Of a stretch of 46,398 bases of DNA, positions 24,126-33,635 are shown piece after piece (the first letter of the stretch is position 1; every line of letters begins with the position of its first letter). The notes under the pieces were generated by a model. The model had not been told where the DNA came from and made no database searches. It saw nothing but the letters and a program-made list of their open reading frames with translations. This DNA is from Prescottella equi. GTDB taxonomy: Bacteria; Actinomycetota; Actinomycetes; Mycobacteriales; Mycobacteriaceae. The position numbers were made by a program, and so were the translations under genes. The stretch lies in the NCBI RefSeq assembly GCF_002094305.1, contig NZ_LWTX01000016.1:1-46398 (forward strand). Reading direction: 5' to 3'.

Positions 24126-26231
24126 ATGACCGACATCGCAAACGCTTTCGCCGACGAGGTCGTGACCGAGGCGTACACGAAGCTGATCACGGTCCCGGGC
24201 ATCGACGGCCCGGTCGCGCTGATCACCCTCGACAACGGCTTCGACCACACCAAGCCCAACTCGTTCGGCCCCCGCGGCCTGCTCTCGTTCGACAAGGCGC
24301 TGGACGAGGCGTTCGAGGCGAAGCCCGCCGCGATCGCCGTCACCGGCAAGCCGTTCATCTTCGCGGCCGGCGCCGACCTCAAGGGCGTGCCGTCCATCAG
24401 CTCCCGCGAGCAGGGCCTCGAGCTCGGCCGCTTGGGCCACAAGGTGTTCCGTCGCCTGCGCGAGTCCGACGTGCCGACGTTCGCGTTCGTCAACGGGGTC
24501 GCGCTCGGCGGCGGCCTCGAGGTCGGACTGCACTGCCACTACCGCACCTACGCCGACAACGTCGGCGCACTCGGCCTGCCCGAGGCCATGCTGGGTCTGG
24601 TTCCCGGCTGGGGCGGAACCCAGTTGCTGCCCAACCTGATCGGGCCGTCGAACGCCGTCACCGTCGCGATCGAGAACCCGCTCAACAACGGCAAGGTGAT
24701 CAACTCGAAGAAGGCGCTCGAACTCGGCATCGCCGACGTCGTGCTCGGCTCCGCCGACTTCATCGAGCAGTCCCTCGCGTGGGCGGCGAAGGTGATCGCG
24801 GGCGACGTCACCCCGGCCCGGCCGGAGATCGACCGCGGCGCAGGCTGGGACGAGGCCATCGCTCGGGCCAAGGCGATCGTCGAAGGCAAGACCAAGAACA
24901 ACGCGCCGGGCGCGGTGCGCACCGTCGAGCTGCTCGAGCTGGCCCGCACCACCGACCTCTCCGACCCGAAGTCGCTCGACGCCGGGTTCGCAGCGGAGGA
25001 CGACGCGCTCGCCGACCTGCTCATGACCGACGAACTGCGCGCCGGCCTGTACGCCTTCGATCTGGTGAACCGCCGCGCGAAGCGCCCGGCCGGGGCCCCC
25101 GACAAGTCGTTGGCGCGCAAGATCTCCGGTGTCGGCATCGTCGGAGCCGGCCTGATGGCAAGCCAGCTGGCGATGCTGTTCGTCAAGCAGCTCAAGGTGC
25201 CGGTGATCCTCACCGACATCGATCAGGAGCGCATCGACAAGGGTGTCGGCTACGTCCATGGCGAGATCGACAAACTGCTCGCCAAGGGCCGTCTGTCGCC
25301 GGACGGCGCCAACCGCCTCAAGGCGCTCGTGACGGGTTCGCTGGACAAGGCCGCGTTCGCGAACACCGACTTCGTCATCGAGGCCGTCTTCGAGAACATG
25401 GACGTCAAGAAGAAGGTCTTCGCCGAGCTCGAGGAGCACATCTCCCCCGAGACCGTGCTGGCGACCAACACCTCGTCGCTGTCGATCACCGAGATGGCCG
25501 CGGACCTGAAGCACCCCGAGCGGGTCGTGGGCTTCCACTTCTTCAACCCGGTCGCTGTGCTTCCGCTGCTCGAGGTCATCAAGGGCGAGAAGACCGACGA
25601 CGCCACTCTGGCAACGGCGTTCGCTACCGCGAAGGCGCTGAAGAAGTCGGCCGTCGGCTCGGCCGATCTGCCCGGCTTCGTGTTCAACCGACTGCTCATC
25701 CGGGCGCTCGGTGAGGTCATGAACGCCGTCGACGAGGGCACCCCGTTCGATGTCGCCGACAACGCGATCGCCGAACTCGGCATGCCCATGACGCCGTTCA
25801 CGCTGCTCGCGCTGGTCGGGCCGGCCATCGCGCTGCACACCGGCGAGACCCTCAACGCCGCCTACCCGGAGCGGTTCAAGCCGTCGCCCGGACTCGAGGC
25901 GATCGTCGAGGCGCGCAAGCCCGGCGTGTGGACCTGGACCGACAAGGGCCAGGTCGTCGACCCGGAGGTCGCCGCGCTGTGGCAGCAGGGCGACAAGCCG
26001 TCGACGTCCGAGGAGGTTCTCGAGCGCACCCGGCGCGCGTTCGCCGAGGAGATCCGGATCATGCTCGAGGAAGGCGTCGTCGCCGCCCCCGAGGACATCG
26101 ATCTGTGCCTGATCCTCGGTGGCGGGTTCGGCTTCTGGAACGGCGGCATCACGCCGTACCTGGACCGAACCGGCACGTCGGAGGCCGTGAACGGCAAGAC
26201 GTTCCTGGCCAAGGGCGTCGCGAGCGTCTGA
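24126..26231 (+). CDS. fadB: Beta-oxidation multifunctional protein FadB (enoyl-CoA hydratase / 3-hydroxyacyl-CoA dehydrogenase)
   Basis: A 701-aa fusion of an N-terminal crotonase domain and a C-terminal hydroxyacyl-CoA dehydrogenase. The hydratase glutamates are Glu132 (GGGLE) and Glu153 (LPEAMLG), and the oxyanion segment is FAAGADLKG. The NAD motif GVGIVGAGLMAS starts near residue 335. The dehydrogenase His is in VVGFHFFNPV, and a C-terminal helical domain follows. It hydrates 2-enoyl-CoA and oxidises the product, feeding FadA. The start directly abuts the fadA stop. A 17-bp hairpin follows the stop by 10 bases. Confidence 0.96.
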   Translation: MTDIANAFADEVVTEAYTKLITVPGIDGPVALITLDNGFDHTKPNSFGPRGLLSFDKALDEAFEAKPAAIAVTGKPFIFAAGADLKGVPSISSREQGLELGRLGHKVFRRLRESDVPTFAFVNGVALGGGLEVGLHCHYRTYADNVGALGLPEAMLGLVPGWGGTQLLPNLIGPSNAVTVAIENPLNNGKVINSKKALELGIADVVLGSADFIEQSLAWAAKVIAGDVTPARPEIDRGAGWDEAIARAKAIVEGKTKNNAPGAVRTVELLELARTTDLSDPKSLDAGFAAEDDALADLLMTDELRAGLYAFDLVNRRAKRPAGAPDKSLARKISGVGIVGAGLMASQLAMLFVKQLKVPVILTDIDQERIDKGVGYVHGEIDKLLAKGRLSPDGANRLKALVTGSLDKAAFANTDFVIEAVFENMDVKKKVFAELEEHISPETVLATNTSSLSITEMAADLKHPERVVGFHFFNPVAVLPLLEVIKGEKTDDATLATAFATAKALKKSAVGSADLPGFVFNRLLIRALGEVMNAVDEGTPFDVADNAIAELGMPMTPFTLLALVGPAIALHTGETLNAAYPERFKPSPGLEAIVEARKPGVWTWTDKGQVVDPEVAALWQQGDKPSTSEEVLERTRRAFAEEIRIMLEEGVVAAPEDIDLCLILGGGFGFWNGGITPYLDRTGTSEAVNGKTFLAKGVASV

Positions 26232-26241
26232 TCGACCCACG

Positions 26242-26280
26242 CGCGGAGGGCGCGTCCCGATACGGGGCGCGCCCTTCGCG
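26242..26280 (+). terminator. Terminator of fadAB
   Basis: Arms 26242-26258 and 26264-26280 pair over 17 positions, with 15 Watson-Crick and two G-U pairs, and a 5-nt loop (GATAC). It lies 10 bases after fadB and 11 bases before the iron box of the next gene. Confidence 0.8.
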
Positions 26281-26291
26281 TGTGTCCGGCA

Positions 26292-26310
26292 GTAGGTTAG
26301 GCTCCCTTTC
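26292..26310 (+). promoter_or_regulatory. Iron box (DtxR/IdeR type)
   Basis: The 19-bp sequence at 26292 (starting GTAGGTTAGGCT) matches the IdeR/DmdR consensus at 13 of 19 positions by my alignment, with a perfect left half and a degraded right half. It lies 22 bases before a siderophore-binding lipoprotein gene, so iron-dependent repression is expected. Confidence 0.62.
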
Positions 26311-26332
26311 ACCCCAACGAAGGAGTCTCCAG

Positions 26333-27349
26333 GTGTTCGCGTTCACGAAGCGGCGTCGGATCGCCGCCACCATCGCCGCGCTCGGCGCAGCGACACTCGT
26401 CGCCGGCTGCTCGTCCGGCGACGACACGACCGCCGCCGGCACGGAGTCCGGCGGGGCCTTCCCCGTCACGATCGCGAACACGTTCGGCTCCACCACCATC
26501 GACGCCGCGCCCGAGCGGATCGTCACCCTCGGCTGGAACGCCGAGGACATCGTGTACGCCCTCGGCGGCACCCCCGTCGGCATGCCGAAGAACTCCTACG
26601 GCGCCGACGCGAACGGCGTCATGCCGTGGCTGTCCGACAAGTTCGACGCGAGCAGGACCACCCTCCTCGACACCGCCACGTCGACGCCGATCGAAGCGAT
26701 CGCCACGCTCGCACCGGATGCGATCCTCGCGCCCTACGAGGGCTTCGACCAGGCCACCTACGGCCAACTGTCCGCGCTCGCGCCCACCGTCGGGTACCCC
26801 GGCAAGGCGTGGCAGACGACATGGCAGGACCAGACCACCATCGTCGGTCAGGCGATGGGCAAGTCCGACGAGGCCACGGCGCTGATCGACGGCATGGACA
26901 AGATGCTCGCCGACACCGCCGCCGCGCATCCCGAGTTCGCCGGCAAGACCCTCTCGGTGATCAACCTCGACACCACCAACGGTCAGGTCAACGTCTACAA
27001 GCCCACCGACCCGCGCGTACAGGTTCTCACCGAACTCGGTTTCGTGAACTCGCCCGGCGTGGAGAAGATCGCCGCCGAGAGCGACCCCGACAGCTTCTTC
27101 GCCAGCATCTCCGCCGAGCGCATCAACGAGGTCGACGCCGACGTCGTGATCGCCTTCGTCCCGGATCAGGCCGAGGCCGCGAAGAACCCCGGCTACAACA
27201 CGCTCGGTGCCGTCCAGCGGGGCAGCGCCGTGCCGCTGTCCGACACCCAGGTCGTCGCCGGCCTGAGCCGCACCGGCGTCCTGGCGACGCCGTGGGTCAT
27301 CGACAAGATCACCCCGCAGCTGTCCGAGGCCGCCGAGAAGGTCGGCTGA
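26333..27349 (+). CDS. Iron-siderophore ABC transporter substrate-binding lipoprotein
   Basis: A 338-aa FecB/FepB-type class III binding protein. The signal peptide has a KRRR n-region and ends in the lipobox LVAGC with Cys26 as lipid anchor. The two lobes contain ERIVTLGWNAEDIVYALG and IATLAPDAILAPYEGFD, typical of this family, and the closing residues are AGLSRTGVLATPW. It would capture a ferric siderophore outside the membrane. No permease or ATPase gene is beside it, so it is an orphan binding protein. GTG 26333 has AAGGAG 7 bases upstream, and an iron box precedes it. Confidence 0.92.
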   Translation: MFAFTKRRRIAATIAALGAATLVAGCSSGDDTTAAGTESGGAFPVTIANTFGSTTIDAAPERIVTLGWNAEDIVYALGGTPVGMPKNSYGADANGVMPWLSDKFDASRTTLLDTATSTPIEAIATLAPDAILAPYEGFDQATYGQLSALAPTVGYPGKAWQTTWQDQTTIVGQAMGKSDEATALIDGMDKMLADTAAAHPEFAGKTLSVINLDTTNGQVNVYKPTDPRVQVLTELGFVNSPGVEKIAAESDPDSFFASISAERINEVDADVVIAFVPDQAEAAKNPGYNTLGAVQRGSAVPLSDTQVVAGLSRTGVLATPWVIDKITPQLSEAAEKVG

Positions 27350-27443
27350 CGACCTGCCGTAGCGCCCGGTCCGGTTGATCCCCGCGACAAGCGAATTCGG
27401 CGTAGCGTCCCGTCTGAACGATTCCTTCGGCGGGAGGCGAGCC

Positions 27444-28880
27444 ATGTCGAACCTCGACACCACCGGCCAGCCCCCGGCCGCTCACGCGGCCGTCGGGCTG
27501 GCCGTTCTGTTCTCGGCCGCGGCCGCCCTCGGCGGCTTCCTGTTCGGTTACGACACCGCCGTCATCAACGGGGCCGTCAACGCGATCCGCGACCGCTACG
27601 ACATCGGGGCCGGCGCGACCGGGCTGTCGGTGTCGCTGACGCTACTCGGCGCGGCGCTGGGCGCCTGGGTGGCCGGGAGCATCGCGGACCGACTCGGCCG
27701 CATCCGGGTCATGCAGATCGCGGCCGTGCTGTTCGTCGTCGGCGCCCTCGGCTCGGCCTTCCCGTTCGGGATCGTGGACCTGACGCTCTGGCGGATCCTC
27801 GGCGGGATCGCGGTCGGTTTCGCTTCGGTGATCGCCCCCGCCTACATCGCGGAGATCGCGCCGGCAGCGATCCGGGGCCGGCTCGGTTCGATGTACCAAC
27901 TCGCCATCGTCCTCGGGATCGCGGTCTCGCAACTCGTGAACTACGCGATCTCCGACGCCGCCGGCGGTGGTCGCGGCGAACTGTTCGGTGTCGAGGCGTG
28001 GCAGTGGATGCTCGCCGTCGAATCCGTACCCGCCCTGCTCTATCTCGTCATGACGTTCACGATCCCGGAGTCACCGCGGCACCTGGTGCGCTGCGGTCGC
28101 GAGAACGCCGCCCGCAAGATCATCGGAGTGCTCGAGGGCGGCGACGACGATGCCGTCCGCAGTCGCATCGAGGAGATCCGCACCTCACTCGGTGCCGAGC
28201 GGGCGCGCGTCGGCGTGCGCGCCCTGTTCGCCAAGTCGACCGGCGTGTCCGCGCTCGTCTGGGTCGGAATCGCGCTCGCGGCCCTTCAGCAGTTCGTCGG
28301 CATCAACGTGATCTTCTACTACTCGAGCACCCTCTGGCAGGCAGTGGGCTTCGGCGAGGACCGCTCGTTGCTGATCAGCGTCGTGAGCGCGCTCGTCAAC
28401 ATCGTGGGCACGTTCGTCGCGATCGCCGTGATCGACCGCATAGGACGCAAGCCCCTGCTGTTGATCGGCTCCGTGGGCATGGCCGTATCCCTCGGCACCG
28501 CCGCAGTGTGTTTCCATTCGGCAACAGTGACGACCAACGAGATCGGCGAGTCCGTCGCCACCCTCGAGGGGGCGTCCGGCACGGTCGCGCTGGTCGCCGC
28601 CAATGCCTTCGTCTTCTTCTTCGCGCTGTCCTGGGGGCCGGTCGTCTGGGTACTCATCAGCGAACTGTTCCCCAACCGCATTCGCGCCGCCGCGGTGGGC
28701 ATCGCCACCGCTTCCAACTGGGTCGCCAACTTCCTGGTGTCCGCGACCTTCCCGTCGCTCGCCGACTGGAACCTCTCGCTCACGTACGGGGGCTACGCCG
28801 TGATGGCAGTGGTCTCGATCTTCGTGGTGAGCAGGTTCGTCACCGAGACCCGCGGGCGCACCCTCGAGCAGGCCGGCTGA
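27444..28880 (+). CDS. Sugar porter family MFS transporter
   Basis: A 478-aa, 12-helix transporter of the sugar porter family (XylE/GalP/GLUT type). Signatures include GGFLFGYDTAVINGA in helix 1, DRLGRIR in the 2-3 loop, PESPRHL before the central loop, QQFVGINVIFYYSS in helix 7, DRIGRKPLLL, and a C-terminal TETRGRTLE. It probably imports a hexose, pentose or polyol by proton symport or facilitated diffusion. GGGAGG six bases before ATG 27444 supports the start. It stands alone and runs into the convergent pentapeptide gene with a 2-bp gap. Confidence 0.94.
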   Translation: MSNLDTTGQPPAAHAAVGLAVLFSAAAALGGFLFGYDTAVINGAVNAIRDRYDIGAGATGLSVSLTLLGAALGAWVAGSIADRLGRIRVMQIAAVLFVVGALGSAFPFGIVDLTLWRILGGIAVGFASVIAPAYIAEIAPAAIRGRLGSMYQLAIVLGIAVSQLVNYAISDAAGGGRGELFGVEAWQWMLAVESVPALLYLVMTFTIPESPRHLVRCGRENAARKIIGVLEGGDDDAVRSRIEEIRTSLGAERARVGVRALFAKSTGVSALVWVGIALAALQQFVGINVIFYYSSTLWQAVGFGEDRSLLISVVSALVNIVGTFVAIAVIDRIGRKPLLLIGSVGMAVSLGTAAVCFHSATVTTNEIGESVATLEGASGTVALVAANAFVFFFALSWGPVVWVLISELFPNRIRAAAVGIATASNWVANFLVSATFPSLADWNLSLTYGGYAVMAVVSIFVVSRFVTETRGRTLEQAG

Positions 28881-28882
28881 CG

Positions 28883-29698
28883 CTACGCCCAGTGCGACGG
28901 CCGGGGCAGCGCATCGGGGAGCATCGTGCGGGCATCGCCGCGAGCCGCATTGATCTGGAACCGGCTGAGGAACAGTGCACTCGACAGATTCGCTCCACGC
29001 AGGTCCGCACCGCGCAGATCCGCGCCGATCAGATCAGCCCACCGCAGGTCCGCCCCGCGCAGGTTCGCGCCGATCAGCCAGGCACCACGCAGGTTGGCGC
29101 CCCGCAGATCCTGGCCCGCCAGCTTCGCCCCCATCAGATCGGCGCCGCGACGGCTCAGACCCCGGCCCGGGGCCTGGTTGCGAACGAGTTCACTCACCTG
29201 CAGCAGCACGACGTTGACCGCGTCGCGCCGAGCGCCGACGTCGAGGCCCACCAGCTCGGCGGCCGGTCGCTCGGTCAGGCGCAGCGTCTCGTCTCGCAGA
29301 GCCGTCAGCTCGGGACGCAGCCGGTCGGCAACGCGCAGTCGCAGCGACTCCTCCAGGTACCAGAGGAGCTCGTGCAGCTGGCGCATCACCGGGAACACGT
29401 CGAACATCTCACGCGCGACGCCGGACGAGTCGCGCCAATCGACGCCTCCGAACGTCACCTGTGACACCTGCTGGCCGGCACCGAAGCAGTCGTACACGGT
29501 GCACCCGGCGAATCCTCTGTCCCGCAACTGTGAGTGGATACCGCAGCGGAAGTCGTCCAGCAGGTTGCGGCACGGCACTCCCCCGGCCTTGTCCACGGCG
29601 AAGTCGCTCGACGCCGCGAAAGGCAACGCGACACAGCACAGCCCGAAACAGCTCGAACAGTCCGAGACCAACTCGGGCGACGCGATCGGCTCCGGCAC
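28883..29698 (-). CDS. Pentapeptide-repeat protein with N-terminal cysteine cluster
   Basis: A 271-aa soluble protein in two parts. The first 75 residues hold eight cysteines (Cys14, 17, 21, 22, 43, 52, 66, 71) plus a His, arranged CxxCx3CC...CG.H...C...C, which looks like a metal or Fe-S binding domain. A helical middle follows. Residues from about 180 to 245 are A(D/N)LxG pentapeptide repeats (for example [30 protein letters not shown]), predicted to form a right-handed quadrilateral helix. Function is unknown; DNA-mimic roles are known for some pentapeptide proteins but nothing here shows that. GTG 29698 has AGGAGG five bases upstream and is preferred to ATG 29749. Confidence 0.85.
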   Translation of the reverse strand: MPEPIASPELVSDCSSCFGLCCVALPFAASSDFAVDKAGGVPCRNLLDDFRCGIHSQLRDRGFAGCTVYDCFGAGQQVSQVTFGGVDWRDSSGVAREMFDVFPVMRQLHELLWYLEESLRLRVADRLRPELTALRDETLRLTERPAAELVGLDVGARRDAVNVVLLQVSELVRNQAPGRGLSRRGADLMGAKLAGQDLRGANLRGAWLIGANLRGADLRWADLIGADLRGADLRGANLSSALFLSRFQINAARGDARTMLPDALPRPSHWA

Positions 29699-29805
29699 CG
29701 AGACCTCCTGACGGATCGGGAACCACCATTTCCGCACGAACCGAACCATGCGTGCAAATCATTTGCCGGACAGCGTCACTCGACCCCTCCGTCGTCGGCC
29801 GCCGG

Positions 29806-29835
29806 TTGACGGGCGCGAACGGTCCGGCCGACACT
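29806..29835 (+). promoter_or_regulatory. Possible promoter upstream of oleate hydratase
   Basis: TTGACG (29806-29811) is followed after 18 bases by GACACT (29830-29835). The -35 is good and the -10 weak. It lies 88 bases upstream of the oleate hydratase start in the 225-bp divergent region shared with the pentapeptide gene. Confidence 0.3.
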
Positions 29836-29923
29836 GGTCGTGGCTCCCCGCGACGTTGCACCGAGCGGCACCCGGCGCCGTCGGGGCCCGTGCCACCGGA
29901 CGTGCCGCGGCGGGAGGAACCCG

Positions 29924-31519
29924 ATGAGCATCGACCCGAAACAGGCCCACATCTGGATCGTCGGCGGTGGCATCGCCGGCATGGCAGCGGCAGTCTTCGC
30001 CATCCGGGACCCCGGCGTGCCCGGCGAGAACGTGCACATCCTCGAGCAACTCGACATCGAGGGCGGCTCGCTCGACGGCGCCCGTTCCCCCGCGGTCACC
30101 GACGGGTGGGTCACGCGCGGGGGACGCATGCTCGAGGAGGAGGCGTACCGATGCACGTGGAATCTGTTCGAGTCGATCCCCTCACTCGAGAATCCCGACA
30201 TCAGCGTCCGGCAGGAAATCCGCGACTTCAACGAGAAGGTCAGGACGGACGACAAAGCGCGCCTGATCGATTCGCGTCACAACATCGTCGACGCGTCGCA
30301 ACTCGGTCTCGACAACAGGGATCGACTCGAGATGATGCGGCTGCTGGGCCTGCCCGAACGCGCCCTCGGCGCCCGCCGTATCGACGAGATGTTCGGTGAC
30401 CACTTCTTCACCACCAACTTCTGGCAGATGTGGCGGACCACGTTCGCCTTCCAGAAGTGGCACTCCGCCGCCGAGCTGCGACGCTACTTCCTGCGCTTCG
30501 TCCAGGAGTTCCCCCGCATCCACACGCTGTCCGGGGTCCGGCGCACCGTCTACAACCAGTACGACTCGATGGTCGTTCCGCTGCAGCGGTGGATGTGGTC
30601 CCGTGAGGTCGACGTCCGATTCGCGACCCGCGTCGTCGACATCGACTTCGCAGCGGACGGACAGCCGCGGCGCGCGATCCGGCTGCACATCGAGGATGCG
30701 AACGGTCGGTCGACGATCGAACTGGGCGAGAACGACTACATGTTCGCCACACTCGGATCGATCACGGCCGACACCACCTACGGCGGCAACGACGACGTGC
30801 CCGCGCTGATCCGCGACCGCGTCGACCGCAGCTGGTCGTTGTGGGAAGAGATCGCGAAGAAGGCCTCGGACTTCGGCCGGCCCAACACCTTCTACGGCAA
30901 CATCGACGAGAACAAGTGGGAGTCGTTCACCCTCACGATGCGCGGCAACAAGCTGCTCCGCCGCATCACCGAGTACACCGGCAACGAACCCGGAACCGGC
31001 GCCCTGACCACGTGGTTCGAGTCCGGCTGGCACCTGTCGACGGTGGTCGCCTACCAGCCGCACTTTCCGCAGCAACCCGAGGGCGTGTACACGCTGTGGG
31101 GGTACGGGTTCGACATCGACAACGAGGGCGACTACGTCAGGAAGAAGATGTCGCAGGCCACCGGGCGGGAGATCCTCACCGAACTGATCCACCAGTACGG
31201 CTTCGAGGACATCCTCGACGAGGTGCTCGCCACCACCGACGTCACGACCGTCATGATGCCGTACGCCTCAGCGCTTTTCAGCCGCCGAGTCCCGGAGGAC
31301 CGCCCCGAGGTGATTCCTGCCGGCGCGCAGAACTTCGCGTTCCTCGGGCAGTTCACCTCCCTACCCGAGGACGTCGTGTTCACCGTCGAGTACTCGGTGC
31401 ACGGCGCGATGCACGCGGTCTACACGCTGTTCGCCGTCGACAAGCCCATCCCGCCCGTCTACCACGGCCTGCTCGACCCCAAGGTCGGGGTCAGGGCACT
31501 CGAGGCGGCGTTCCGGTAG
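29924..31519 (+). CDS. ohyA: Oleate hydratase (FAD-containing fatty-acid hydratase)
   Basis: A 531-aa enzyme that adds water to the cis-9 double bond of oleic and related acids, giving 10-hydroxystearate. The FAD motif is IWIVGGGIAGMAAA, and TRGGRMLEEE is the active-site loop. Other blocks are FFTTNFWQMWRTTFAFQKWHSA, FGRPNTFYGNI, and the C-terminal FLGQFTSLPEDVVFTVEYSVH. The loop residue that is catalytic Glu in the Elizabethkingia enzyme (RGGRE) is Met69 here, as I recall for the Rhodococcus erythropolis enzyme. GGGAGG six bases before ATG 29924 fixes the start. It ends 6 bases from the convergent dxs gene. It may detoxify unsaturated fatty acids or feed oxidation by FadAB. Confidence 0.95.
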   Translation: MSIDPKQAHIWIVGGGIAGMAAAVFAIRDPGVPGENVHILEQLDIEGGSLDGARSPAVTDGWVTRGGRMLEEEAYRCTWNLFESIPSLENPDISVRQEIRDFNEKVRTDDKARLIDSRHNIVDASQLGLDNRDRLEMMRLLGLPERALGARRIDEMFGDHFFTTNFWQMWRTTFAFQKWHSAAELRRYFLRFVQEFPRIHTLSGVRRTVYNQYDSMVVPLQRWMWSREVDVRFATRVVDIDFAADGQPRRAIRLHIEDANGRSTIELGENDYMFATLGSITADTTYGGNDDVPALIRDRVDRSWSLWEEIAKKASDFGRPNTFYGNIDENKWESFTLTMRGNKLLRRITEYTGNEPGTGALTTWFESGWHLSTVVAYQPHFPQQPEGVYTLWGYGFDIDNEGDYVRKKMSQATGREILTELIHQYGFEDILDEVLATTDVTTVMMPYASALFSRRVPEDRPEVIPAGAQNFAFLGQFTSLPEDVVFTVEYSVHGAMHAVYTLFAVDKPIPPVYHGLLDPKVGVRALEAAFR

Positions 31520-31525
31520 GTCCCG

Positions 31526-33469
31526 TCAGCCGATGGCCGGGTTCGACTTGTCGGCGTCCTCGTCGAGCCCGCCACCGGTGCGTAGCCGGTCCAGCCCGAC
31601 CACCCACCCGGTGACCTGACGAGTGACATCCTGCGCGGTGAGGCCGAGCTCGCGATGGATCTGGTCGCGCGACGCATGGTCGAGGAACTGCTGCGGCACG
31701 CCGAGATCGCGGCACGGCACGTCGACCCCGGCGGCGCGGAGCGCCGCCGACACCGTGGACCCGATACCGCCGTGCAGACCGCTGTCCTCGATGGTCACGA
31801 CCATCCGGAAGTTCTCGGCGAGCTTGATCAAGGACTCGGGCACCGGCAGCACCCAGCGCGGATCGATCACCGCTGCGGTGATGCCGTGCTGCGCGAGCCG
31901 TTCGGCCGCCTCGATCGCGACACCGGCGAACGAGCCGACCGCGACGAGGAGCACGTCGCCGCGCTCGCCTTCCGGCATCTGCAGTACGTCCACGACGCCG
32001 TCCAGCCGACGGATCGCCGGGACATCCTCGCCGACGGCGCCCTTCGGGAACCGGATGACGGTGGGCCCGTCGTTCACGGCCAGCGCCTCGTCCAGCTCCT
32101 CGCGCAGCGTCGCCGCATCACGCGGGGCCGCCACCCGGATGCCCGGCACGATCCCGAGCAGCGACAGATCCCACATGCCGTTGTGGCTGGCACCGTCGGC
32201 GCCGGTCACCCCGGACCGGTCGAGGACGATCGTCACGGGCTGCTTCAGCAGCGCGACGTCCATGAGCAGCTGGTCGAAGGCGCGGTTGAGAAACGTCGAG
32301 TAGATCGCGACGACGGGATGCATGCCACCGAGAGCGAGACCGGCGGCGGACGTGACCGCATGCTGCTCGGCGATCCCGACGTCGAACATCCGCTCCGGGA
32401 AACGCTCCCCGAACCCCGCCAGCCCCGTCGGCCCGGGCATCGCCGCGGTGATCGCGACGATGTCGTCCCGTTGCTCCGCCTGCGCGATCAGTTCCGACGA
32501 GAAGACCGACGTCCAGTCGGGTGCGGAGGTGCCGCGAGCGCGGCCGGTGAGAGGGTCGATGACGCCGGTGGCGTGCATCTGGTCGGCGAGATGGTTCTCG
32601 GCGGGCGCGTACCCCATGCCCTTCCGGGTGACCGCGTGGACGATGACCGGTCCACCGAACGCCTTCGCGCGGCGCAGCGCCGACTCCATCGCGGCCTCGT
32701 CGTGCCCGTCGACCGGGCCGAGGTACTTGATCCCGAGATCGGTGAACATCACCTGCGGGCTGACGGCGTCCTTGAGGCCCGCCTTCATCCCGTGCAGCAA
32801 CTGGTAGGCGGCGCGACCGACCCACGGCATCTTCTTGACCATCCGGCGGCCGTTGTCGAGCATCCGCTCGTAGCCGGGCTGCAGGCGCAACGACGCGAGA
32901 TGATCGGCGAGACCACCGATCGTCGGCGCGTACGAGCGGCCGTTGTCGTTGACGACGATCACGACCGAACGGTCCTTGCCGGCAGCGATGTTGTTGAGCG
33001 CCTCCCAACACATACCGCCGGTCAGGGCGCCGTCGCCGACCACGGCCACGACGTGCCGGTCGCGCTGCGCCGAGAGCTCGAACGCCTTCGCCAGCCCGTC
33101 CGCGTAGGACAGCGCCGCCGACGCGTGCGACGACTCGACCCAGTCGTGTTCGCTCTCGGCCCGCGACGGATAGCCGGAGAGACCGCCCTGCTTGCGCAGC
33201 GAGTCGAACTCGTCCTTACGACCGGTGAGGATCTTGTGGACGTAGGCCTGGTGGCCGGTGTCGAAGATGATCGGGTCGGAGGGGGACTCGAACACCCGGT
33301 GCAGCGCGAGCGTCAGTTCGACGACCCCGAGGTTGGGGCCGAGATGGCCGCCTGTCGCGGAAACCTTCTGGACCAGGAACTCGCGGATCTCCGAGGCGAG
33401 CTCACGGAGCTCCTCCGAGTCGAGCCGACGCAGGTCGTCAGGCGTCTGGATGCGGGCAAGGACACCCAA
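31526..33469 (-). CDS. dxs: 1-deoxy-D-xylulose-5-phosphate synthase Dxs
   Basis: A 647-aa thiamine-diphosphate enzyme, first step of the MEP isoprenoid pathway, condensing pyruvate and glyceraldehyde 3-phosphate. Visible motifs are [29 protein letters not shown], the cofactor-binding [16 protein letters not shown], and [16 protein letters not shown] with the catalytic Glu. TTG 33469 is chosen because GGAGGGAG lies 8 bases upstream and the resulting N-terminus ([13 protein letters not shown]) aligns with M. tuberculosis Dxs1 (Rv2682c). A GTG at 33496 would add nine residues. It converges on oleate hydratase. Confidence 0.96.
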   Translation of the reverse strand: MGVLARIQTPDDLRRLDSEELRELASEIREFLVQKVSATGGHLGPNLGVVELTLALHRVFESPSDPIIFDTGHQAYVHKILTGRKDEFDSLRKQGGLSGYPSRAESEHDWVESSHASAALSYADGLAKAFELSAQRDRHVVAVVGDGALTGGMCWEALNNIAAGKDRSVVIVVNDNGRSYAPTIGGLADHLASLRLQPGYERMLDNGRRMVKKMPWVGRAAYQLLHGMKAGLKDAVSPQVMFTDLGIKYLGPVDGHDEAAMESALRRAKAFGGPVIVHAVTRKGMGYAPAENHLADQMHATGVIDPLTGRARGTSAPDWTSVFSSELIAQAEQRDDIVAITAAMPGPTGLAGFGERFPERMFDVGIAEQHAVTSAAGLALGGMHPVVAIYSTFLNRAFDQLLMDVALLKQPVTIVLDRSGVTGADGASHNGMWDLSLLGIVPGIRVAAPRDAATLREELDEALAVNDGPTVIRFPKGAVGEDVPAIRRLDGVVDVLQMPEGERGDVLLVAVGSFAGVAIEAAERLAQHGITAAVIDPRWVLPVPESLIKLAENFRMVVTIEDSGLHGGIGSTVSAALRAAGVDVPCRDLGVPQQFLDHASRDQIHRELGLTAQDVTRQVTGWVVGLDRLRTGGGLDEDADKSNPAIG

Positions 33470-33623
33470 CGAGATCGCTCCCTCCAGCTGGTTCACGGGC
33501 TGCCACGCGACAGCCCGCCAAGTCTACGGAGCCACCGGAGACGACGACGTCCGGCATCGATTCCCACGACACCGCCGCGGCCGACCCGTGCCGGATGACA
33601 CAACCAAGACTGTGCGCTCATCC

Positions 33624-33629
33624 TACTGT
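33624..33629 (+). promoter_or_regulatory. Putative leaderless -10 of the glutaminase gene
   Basis: TACTGT (TAnnnT) ends 6 nt before ATG 33636, and no Shine-Dalgarno precedes the start. Confidence 0.45.
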
Positions 33630-33635
33630 TGCTCC

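Noticed and set aside
22851-26312. Open frame of over 1100 codons antisense to fadA and fadB
   Set aside because: It mirrors the codon pattern of two well-conserved genes, has low-complexity Arg/Gly/Val-rich content and no recognisable domain. Long antisense frames are expected in high-GC DNA.
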